Positions 13,975 to 21,219 of a DNA stretch of 21,219 nucleotides are shown here, piece by piece (positions within the stretch are counted from its first letter, which is position 1; each line of letters opens with the position of its first letter). Origin of the DNA: Burkholderiales bacterium (GTDB lineage: Bacteria > Pseudomonadota > Gammaproteobacteria > Burkholderiales > Burkholderiaceae_F); the NCBI GenBank assembly GCA_021298875.1, contig JAJTHJ010000085.1, positions 1-21,219 on the forward strand, read 5' to 3'. A program made the translations under genes and the position numbers. Under the pieces are notes generated by a model. That model was not told the origin of the DNA. It worked only from the letters and a program-made list of their open reading frames with translations, and did not search any database.

Positions 13975-15717
13975 ATGTCCCTCTATCGCCTGATCGCCGG
14001 CTTCATCGCGCGTCACTGGACGGCGTACGCGTCCTCGGCGGCGATGCTGGCGGCGATCGCGCTGCTGATCGTCTGGGTGCCGCGGCAGGTCGGGCATCTG
14101 GTCGATGGCCTGGTCGCGGGGCAACTGGGCGGCGCGGCGCTCGCCGCGCAACTCGGCCTGCTGGTGGGCGCCGGTGTCGTGATCTATCTGCTGCGGGTGG
14201 CGTGGCGGCTCAAGCTCTTTGCTGCGGCTTACCGGCTCGGCGTCGAACTGCGCGTGCAGCTCTACCGGCGCCTCACCGCGCAGGGGCCGCAGTTCTTCCA
14301 GCGCAGCCGCACGGGCGACCTGATGGCACGCGCCACCAACGACGTCGATGCGGTCGAGATGACCGCGGGCGAAGCCTTTCTCGCCGGCTTCGACGGCACG
14401 CTGACGCTGGTGGTGGTGGTCGGCATGATGACGCTGGGCGTGGACTGGCGACTGGCCGCCGTGGCGCTGCTGCCGTTTCCGTTGATGGCGCTCGCGTTCT
14501 TCTTCATCTCGCGCCGGGTGCACGAGGGCTGGCGCGCGTCGCTCACGCGCTTTTCCGATCTCAACGATCACGTGCAGGAGACGCTGGCCGGCGTGCGCAC
14601 GCTGCGCGCGCTGGGCCTGCAAAGGCAGGTGGAAGGCGAGTTTGCGCAGCGCGTCGAGCGCGCGGCGGCAGCCAGTTTCGACGCGCAGCGCTGGGAGGCG
14701 GCCTACGAGCCGGCGGTCGGCCTCACTCTGGTTGCGGCCAATCTGCTGACGCTCGCCGTGGGCGGCGCGCTGGTGTGGCAGGGCGAGCTGACGATCGGAC
14801 AGTTGACGAGCTTCACGATCTACCTTGGCCAGTTAATCTGGCCGATGTTCGCGGCCGGCTGGGTGTTGTCGCTGATCGAGCGCGGCAAGGCCGCCTGGAC
14901 GCGCTTGCAGCCGGTGCTCGACGAGCCGCCGAGCATTGCCGACACCGGCACCGTGGCCATGATCGAGAGCGGCGCGATCCGTGTGGACGCGCTCGGCTTC
15001 ACCTACCCCGGCCAGAGTGCGCCGGCGCTGAGCGAGGTGGCCTTCGAACTGCCGGCCGGCCAGACGCTCGGCGTGGTCGGCCCGACCGGCAGCGGCAAGT
15101 CCACGCTGATCCATCTGCTGCTGCGGCACTACGAGCCGGCGCAGGGGGTCATCCGCTGGAGCGGAAGGCCGCTGCCCGACTACACGCTGGCGGCGCTGTA
15201 CGGGGCGGTCAGTTGGGTGCCGCAGGAGGCGGTGCTCTTTTCCGCTTCGATCGCCGACAACATCGCGCTGGCGCGGCCCGATGCGATGCGAGCGCAGATC
15301 GAGCAGGCGGCGCGGCTCGCCGCGTTGCATGAGGACATCGAGCGGCTGCCGGCGGGCTACGACACGCGCGTCGGCGAGCGCGGCGTGACGCTCTCCGGCG
15401 GGCAGCGCCAGCGCGTGGCGATCGCCCGTGCGTTGCTGGCCGAGGCGCCACTGCTGCTGCTCGACGATGCGCTGTCCGCCGTCGATACCGGCACCGAGAC
15501 GGCAATCCTGCAGCACCTGCGCGAGGCGCGCCGCGATCGCGCCGCGATCGTCGTCAGCCACCGGCTGTCGGCGGTGGCCGATGCCGATAGCATCGTCGTG
15601 CTCAAGGCCGGTCGCATCGTGGAGCGTGGCACGCACGAGCAATTGCTGGTCGCCGATGGTTGGTACGCGGCGCAGTGGCGGTATCAGCAACTAGAGGCGA
15701 GTTTCGATGCGGATTGA
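13975..15717 (+). CDS. mdlA: MdlA-type heterodimeric ABC exporter half-transporter
   Basis: 580 residues: an exporter membrane domain (about 1-310, six helices) fused to an ATPase domain (about 335-575). Walker A GPTGSGKST (about 369), signature LSGGQ (473), Walker B LLLLDDALSAVD (493 onward) and the H-loop SHRLS (about 528) are all visible. The residue after the Walker B aspartate is Asp instead of the catalytic Glu, as in E. coli MdlA, so the ATP site built on this subunit should be poorly hydrolytic. ATG 13975 begins at the conserved N-terminus. The partner mdlB follows after a 307-bp gap filled with a repeat. Probably exports a lipid-like or hydrophobic compound; the substrate is unknown. 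Confidence 0.9.
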   Translation: MSLYRLIAGFIARHWTAYASSAAMLAAIALLIVWVPRQVGHLVDGLVAGQLGGAALAAQLGLLVGAGVVIYLLRVAWRLKLFAAAYRLGVELRVQLYRRLTAQGPQFFQRSRTGDLMARATNDVDAVEMTAGEAFLAGFDGTLTLVVVVGMMTLGVDWRLAAVALLPFPLMALAFFFISRRVHEGWRASLTRFSDLNDHVQETLAGVRTLRALGLQRQVEGEFAQRVERAAAASFDAQRWEAAYEPAVGLTLVAANLLTLAVGGALVWQGELTIGQLTSFTIYLGQLIWPMFAAGWVLSLIERGKAAWTRLQPVLDEPPSIADTGTVAMIESGAIRVDALGFTYPGQSAPALSEVAFELPAGQTLGVVGPTGSGKSTLIHLLLRHYEPAQGVIRWSGRPLPDYTLAALYGAVSWVPQEAVLFSASIADNIALARPDAMRAQIEQAARLAALHEDIERLPAGYDTRVGERGVTLSGGQRQRVAIARALLAEAPLLLLDDALSAVDTGTETAILQHLREARRDRAAIVVSHRLSAVADADSIVVLKAGRIVERGTHEQLLVADGWYAAQWRYQQLEASFDAD

Positions 15718-16024
15718 CCTTCGCGCGGACGCCGACTGCATCCGGTGGCGGATGGCGTCGATCATCACGCTGCGCGGGGAAGGCCGCTGGGCGCGCGGCG
15801 GTCTTCCCTCACCCGGCCGCTGCGCGGCCACCGTCCCCCGGAGGGGGAGGGTTCAAAAGCCCCGTAGCCGCGCGCTGGCAGGCGCGCGTCGCTCCAGCGG
15901 CGCAAAGCTTCCGCTTTGCGAAACCCCGCTTCCGCCCCCCCGGGAGAGGGGTTGGGGTGAGGGAAGACCGCAGCCCACCAGGGCCGAGCGACGGTCGAAG
16001 GAACACTGAGAGCAAGTTCAGCGC
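15718..16024. other. mdlA-mdlB intergenic region, mostly repeat
   Basis: 307 bp with no credible gene. A 174-bp palindromic repeat (15798-15971) fills the centre. The flanks (15718-15797 and 15972-16024) contain no clear promoter, and mdlB has only a weak upstream purine stretch (GAGAG). An open frame at 15707-16009 exists, but it reads through the repeat and resembles no family. Confidence 0.6.
15798..15971. repeat. REP/MITE-like palindromic intergenic element, copy 1
   Basis: The ends are a perfect 17-bp inverted repeat (15798-15814 and 15955-15971). Inside are several smaller hairpins: GGCCGC-TGC-GCGGCC (15815-15829), GCGCGC-TGGCAG-GCGCGC (15870-15887) and CGCAAAGC-TTCC-GCTTTGCG (15901-15920). 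The left end reads CCCTCACCCGGC and the right end, on the minus strand, reads CCCTCACCCCAACCCC then TCTCCCG. Both end types recur in the copy at 17853-17951, in opposite order. It has no open frame, so it would be non-autonomous if mobile. It resembles palindromic repeats scattered in GC-rich proteobacterial genomes. Confidence 0.8.
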
Positions 16025-17794
16025 ATGGAATCCTCTGCATCCGACCTCCGCCCCGCCGCCCCCGCCGAGCGCCGCCAGGCGCTCGCGCTGCTCGTGCGTG
16101 CCGCGCGGCCCGACCTGCCCGTGCTCAAGCGCGCGGCGCTGTGGATGTTCTTTGCCGGCCTGCTCGAAGCCGCCGGCCCGATCCTCGGCAAGCACTTCAT
16201 CGACGACGTGCTACTGCCGCGCCAGCTCGACTGGACGCTCGTCGCCCTGCTGCTGGGCGGCATGCTGCTGACCGGCTGGGGCGCGAGCCTGCTGCGCTAC
16301 GTGCAACTGCTGCGGCTGGCGGGGCTGGCGATGCGTTCGGTGCAGCGGCTGCGCACGCAGGTCTACGCGCACGTGCTGCGGCTGCCGATGGCCTACTTCG
16401 ACCGCGCCATCACCGGCCAACTGGTCAGCCGCATCACCAACGACACCGAGCAGGTCAAGAGCCTGTATGTGCAGGTGCTGTTCGAGATGCTGCAAGGTGC
16501 GACCGTGCTGGTCGGCGCGTTGATCGCGATGGCCTGGCTCGACTGGCGCCTGATGCTGATCGTCGCCGTGGTGCTGCCGGTCACGGTGGCGGTGGTGCTC
16601 GGTTACCAGAAGCTCTCGGCCGCCGCGGTGACGCAGGCGCGCGAGCTGCGCAGCCGCATCAACGCGCAACTGGCGGAAAGCATCGGTGGCATGGCGGTGT
16701 TGCAGGCCACCGGTGCGGCCGGCCGCTTTGCCGCGCAGTTCGGGCAGATCAACGAGGCGCACTACGCCGCGCGGATGGGCGAGATCCGCGCCAACGCCTG
16801 GCTCTTGCGGCCGATGCTCGACCTGCTCAACGTGCTGCTGATCGTCGCCGTGGTGGCGGGCTTCGGCATCCAGCAACTGGGCGCGGTGGAGATCGGCATC
16901 CTGTACGCCTTCGTCACCTACATCGGCCGGGTGATCGAGCCGCTGATCCAGATCACCATGCAGTTTTCGATGCTGCAACAGGCGGTGATCGCCGCCGCGC
17001 GCGTCAACACGCTGCTGGCGGAACCGGTCGCGCCCGCGGCGACGAGCGCCGGGCGCGTCGGCGAGGGGCGGGTCGAACTACGCAACCTGAGCTTCGGCTA
17101 CGACCCGCGCCGGCCCGTGCTGCACGATCTGACGCTGGCGCTGCCCGCCGGCGGCTTCTACGGCATCGTCGGCCACACCGGCGCGGGCAAGTCCACGCTG
17201 CTGGCGTTGCTGCTGCGCTTTTACGCGCCGCAAAGCGGGGCGATCGAACTCGACGGCCAGCCGTTGGACTCGCTCGGCGAGGCCGACTATCGAGCGCAGG
17301 TGGGCCTGGTGCCGCAGGAGCCGTTCCTGCTCGCCAGCAGCGCCCGCGAGAACATCGACATGGGCCGCGGCCTGCCGGCGGCAGACATCGAAGTCGCCGC
17401 CCGCGCCGCGCGCGCGCAGGACTTCATCGAGGCGCTGCCGCAGGGCTACGACACGCCGCTGGGCGAAGGCGGCGCGCGCCTGTCGGCCGGGCAGAAGCAA
17501 TTGCTCGCCGTGGCGCGGGCGCTGGCCGGCCGCCCGCGCGTGCTGTTTCTGGACGAAGCCACCTCGCGCATCGACAGCGAGACCGAGCAGCGCGTGCAGC
17601 AGGCGCTCGCCGGGCTGCACAGGCACACCACGGTGATCGCCATCGCGCACCGCCTGTCCACGATCCGCGCCGCGGACCGCATCGTCGTGCTCAACCACGG
17701 GCGCCTGGCCGAACAGGGCACGCACGAGCAGTTGATGGCCATCGACGGTGGGATCTACCAGCGGCTGTATCTGTTGCAGCAGATTGGGGAGTGA
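16025..17794 (+). CDS. mdlB: MdlB-type heterodimeric ABC exporter half-transporter
   Basis: 589 residues, with an exporter membrane domain (about 35-335) followed by an ATPase domain (about 355-585). Walker A GHTGAGKST (about 381), Walker B VLFLDEATSRID (about 506) with the catalytic Glu, and the H-loop AHRLS (about 541) are intact, but the signature is LSAGQKQLLAVARAL instead of LSGGQ. This matches E. coli MdlB, which also departs from LSGGQ at the third position. Together with mdlA this gives one consensus ATP site (this Walker motif pair plus the MdlA signature) and one degenerate one. ATG 16025 opens directly into the family N-terminal helix; the ribosome binding site is weak. Repeats lie on both sides of the gene. 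Confidence 0.9.
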   Translation: MESSASDLRPAAPAERRQALALLVRAARPDLPVLKRAALWMFFAGLLEAAGPILGKHFIDDVLLPRQLDWTLVALLLGGMLLTGWGASLLRYVQLLRLAGLAMRSVQRLRTQVYAHVLRLPMAYFDRAITGQLVSRITNDTEQVKSLYVQVLFEMLQGATVLVGALIAMAWLDWRLMLIVAVVLPVTVAVVLGYQKLSAAAVTQARELRSRINAQLAESIGGMAVLQATGAAGRFAAQFGQINEAHYAARMGEIRANAWLLRPMLDLLNVLLIVAVVAGFGIQQLGAVEIGILYAFVTYIGRVIEPLIQITMQFSMLQQAVIAAARVNTLLAEPVAPAATSAGRVGEGRVELRNLSFGYDPRRPVLHDLTLALPAGGFYGIVGHTGAGKSTLLALLLRFYAPQSGAIELDGQPLDSLGEADYRAQVGLVPQEPFLLASSARENIDMGRGLPAADIEVAARAARAQDFIEALPQGYDTPLGEGGARLSAGQKQLLAVARALAGRPRVLFLDEATSRIDSETEQRVQQALAGLHRHTTVIAIAHRLSTIRAADRIVVLNHGRLAEQGTHEQLMAIDGGIYQRLYLLQQIGE

Positions 17795-17852
17795 CTCTCC
17801 GGCGCGCGCCGATGTGCGCCGACTGAGGAAGCGACGCGCGCCGACGCCCCGC

Positions 17853-17951
17853 GCCCTCACCCCCAGCCCCTCTCCCGCTGATGCGGGCGAGGGGAGAAAA
17901 ACCCTCGCCCGCATCAGCGGGAGAGGGTGGCGCGGAGCGCCGGGTGAGGGC
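17853..17951. repeat. REP/MITE-like palindromic intergenic element, copy 2
   Basis: Outer arms GCCCTCACCC (17853-17862) and GGGTGAGGGC (17942-17951) are exact inverted repeats. The left end continues CCCCAGCCCCTCTCCCG, matching the minus-strand right end of copy 1 with two differences. The right end, on the minus strand, reads CCCTCACCCGGCGCT then CCGCGCCACC, matching the plus-strand left end of copy 1. The two copies are therefore in opposite orientation on either side of mdlB. The centre is a 26-bp perfect hairpin (17868-17927). No open frame. Confidence 0.8.
17868..17927. repeat. Perfect 26-bp stem, 8-nt loop hairpin
   Basis: 17868-17893 and 17902-17927 are exact reverse complements, with loop GAGAAAAA (17894-17901). 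No T-run follows on either strand, so it is not a classical intrinsic terminator, but an RNA stem of this strength downstream of mdlB could block 3' exonucleases or transcription. Confidence 0.85.
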
Positions 17952-18082
17952 AAGCGGCGACACAAAACCGGAACCCCGCCAGCAAAGTTGGCGTACATGG
18001 AACGGCGGTAATGCGATGGCGGGTCAGAGACGCTCCGCCGCTACGATTGCGGCGAGATCGACCGAGAACGAACGATGTCCAC

Positions 18083-18373
18083 ATGAGAGAACGAACGAAC
18101 CGACACGTCGGCACCCGCTTTTTCGACTTCCTCGCTCAGCAAGCCACCGCGGCGGCGACGACCGCTGCCGCTGTCAAGGAGGTCATCGCGTGGCAGGTGG
18201 CGCAAGCGATGGAGCAGGGCGGTCTGAGCAAGACGGCGATGGCGCAGCGCATGCAGACCAGTCGCCAGCAACTCGACCGTCTGCTCGATCCGCACAACAC
18301 ATCCGTCACCTTGCAGACCTTGCAGCGCGCGGCGAGGGCCGTGGGCCGCGAGCTGAAGATTGAGCTTGCATAG
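18083..18373 (+). CDS. Orphan XRE/HigA-like antitoxin
   Basis: 96-residue protein with an Xre-type helix-turn-helix at about 48-68 (LSKTAMAQRMQTSRQQLDRLL), followed by the stretch DPHNTSVTLQTLQRAARAVGRELKIELA that is typical of antitoxins paired with RelE/Gp49-like toxins. The N-terminal NRHVGTRFFDFL and the helix KEVIAWQVAQAMEQ are also familiar in this family. The start is ATG 18083, since the longer in-frame start at 18011 adds only Arg-rich low-quality sequence. A four-codon frame ATG-TCC-ACA-TGA (18075-18086) overlaps the start codon; this may be chance. No toxin gene lies on either side: upstream is the repeat at 17853-17951 and downstream is the mutase gene. It may be a solitary regulator or a remnant. 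A weak -10-like TACGAT is at 18042-18047. Confidence 0.78.
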   Translation: MRERTNRHVGTRFFDFLAQQATAAATTAAAVKEVIAWQVAQAMEQGGLSKTAMAQRMQTSRQQLDRLLDPHNTSVTLQTLQRAARAVGRELKIELA

Positions 18374-18441
18374 TTCGAGGCGCGCATCGGTCGGGACGAT
18401 CGCGCGTGACGCGTCGCGCGCTTCGCGGCGGCTGCCGCGCC

Positions 18442-18447
18442 TATCAT
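18442..18447 (+). promoter_or_regulatory. Candidate -10 box for methylmalonyl-CoA mutase gene
   Basis: TATCAT followed by CGGG lies 37 bp before ATG 18485, in the 111-bp gap after the XRE gene. No convincing -35 is seen. The mutase ribosome binding site GAGG is at 18470-18473. Confidence 0.35.
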
Positions 18448-18484
18448 CGGGCCTGAGTTGACCTCACACGAGGCAAAGCCCGCC

Positions 18485-20665
<2,181 letters not shown>

Positions 20666-20668
<3 letters not shown>

Positions 20669-21219
20669 CCCCTCGACACTTTGACCTTGCCCCGGGAATC
20701 CGTATCGCATAGCCGCCCTCATGCGCTGGCCTGCCGAGCCTGATCGGCTTGCCAGATTTCCTCGAACCGCAGCGGGCTGACATAGCCCAGCGTCGAGTGC
20801 AGCCGGCTGCGGTTGTACCAGAGCAGCCAGTCGATCGCCTCGTCCTGCGCCTGCCGCCGTGTGGCGAAGCGTTGCCCGTGCAACCGCTCCACCTTCAGCG
20901 ACCCGAACAGCGTCTCGCTGCACGCGTTGTCCCAGCAGTTGCCGCGCCGGCTCATCGAGGCCGCAATGCCGTAGCCGGCCAGCACGTCGCGAAAGTCCTG
21001 GCTGGCGTACTGGCTGCCCCGGTCGCTGTGGAAGATCAGCCCCGCCTGCGGACTCGGATGGCGCCTGAACCACGCCATCCGCAGCGCATCGACGACCAAC
21101 TCGCGCCGCAGGTCCGGCCGCAGGCTCCAGCCGATGACCTGCCGGCTGAACAGATCGATCACCACCGCCAGGAACAACCAGCCTTCGTCGGTGGCGATGT
21201 AGGTGATGTCGCCGGCCCA
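20666..21219 (-). mobile_element. IS3-family insertion sequence, partial
   Basis: The right edge of the window holds the transposase end of an IS3-family element. One terminus should lie between the transposase stop (20719) and the mutase gene. TGACCCC at 20666 or TGACCTTGCCCC at 20682 could be the tip, since IS3-family ends commonly start with TGA. The other end, the inverted repeats and any target duplication lie outside, so the boundary is uncertain by at least 16 bp. Confidence 0.65.
20719..21219 (-). CDS. IS3-family transposase OrfB (DDE), C-terminal part
   Basis: 166 visible residues; the frame is open to the window edge, so the N-terminus is missing. All three catalytic acids of the rve/DDE integrase core are visible: D in WAGDITYIATDEGW (visible residue 4), D66 in FHSDRGSQYAS, and E102 in CWDNACSETLFGSLKVE, with the D(35)E spacing of the IS3 family. 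The C-terminus WYNRSRLHSTLGYVSP is also characteristic. OrfB is normally made with OrfA by -1 frameshifting; that region is outside the window. No frameshift or stop disrupts the visible part, so the element may still be active. Confidence 0.93.
   Translation of the reverse strand, partial: WAGDITYIATDEGWLFLAVVIDLFSRQVIGWSLRPDLRRELVVDALRMAWFRRHPSPQAGLIFHSDRGSQYASQDFRDVLAGYGIAASMSRRGNCWDNACSETLFGSLKVERLHGQRFATRRQAQDEAIDWLLWYNRSRLHSTLGYVSPLRFEEIWQADQARQASA

Noticed and set aside
15707..16009. 100-codon open frame between mdlA and mdlB
   Set aside because: It overlaps the mdlA end and reads through the palindromic repeat; the product is Arg/Pro-rich low-complexity sequence with no family features.
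17868..17927. Hairpin as an intrinsic terminator of mdlB
   Set aside because: No T-run follows the stem on either strand; it fits better as the centre of a repeat element.
15798..17951. CRISPR array
   Set aside because: There are only two related repeats, nearly 2 kb apart with a gene between, variable centres and no regular spacers.

Overview
The window is GC-rich, densely coded chromosomal DNA from a proteobacterium, most likely a betaproteobacterium. This rests on recognised protein families and layout (an M48/Ste24 peptidase divergent from oligoribonuclease, topoisomerase IV parE-parC as an adjacent pair, a single-chain methylmalonyl-CoA mutase), not on a database search; genus cannot be called. 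Most of the window is ordinary core genome. The accessory signals are a VapBC pair, an orphan XRE antitoxin, two palindromic intergenic repeats and a partial IS3-family element at the right edge.

Layout. (1) 1-1023: the N-terminus of a membrane M48 peptidase (minus, runs off the left edge) divergent from orn (plus). (2) 1029-3068, minus strand: a membrane-anchored class III nucleotide cyclase with TPR repeats, and tRNA-Arg(CCU) upstream of it. (3) 3069-8083, plus strand: a regulatory stretch holding two perfect, inverted DnaA boxes, then parE, parC and a small CopD-like membrane protein (parC and the latter overlap by ATGA). (4) 8134-8780: vapB-vapC toxin-antitoxin pair. (5) 8782-13892, minus strand: six co-oriented, mostly overlapping genes reading leftward: Mpo1/DUF962 membrane protein, threonine-dehydratase-like PLP enzyme, fold-type I aminotransferase, glutathione S-transferase, EamA/DMT transporter, PhzF-like isomerase. 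(6) 13975-17794, plus strand: the two half-transporters of an MdlAB-type heterodimeric ABC exporter, separated by a 174-bp palindromic repeat. (7) 17795-18373: a second, related repeat and a lone XRE/HigA-like antitoxin. (8) 18485-20668: methylmalonyl-CoA mutase. (9) 20719-21219, minus: C-terminal part of an IS3-family transposase.

How genes work together. ParE and ParC form topoisomerase IV, the chromosome decatenase, and DnaA boxes just upstream of parE suggest a link to replication initiation (inference). The five tightly packed minus-strand genes from the dehydratase to PhzF look like one transcript for amino-acid breakdown or modification plus export of a small metabolite; the substrate is unknown. 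The two ABC half-transporters complement each other: one carries a degenerate catalytic residue, the other a degenerate signature motif, giving one good and one poor ATP site.

No clearly new multi-gene system was found. The points most worth a second look are the paired DnaA boxes, the two oppositely oriented repeat elements bracketing mdlB, the dehydratase-aminotransferase-GST-exporter-PhzF cluster, and the IS end abutting (perhaps supplying) the stop codon of the mutase gene.
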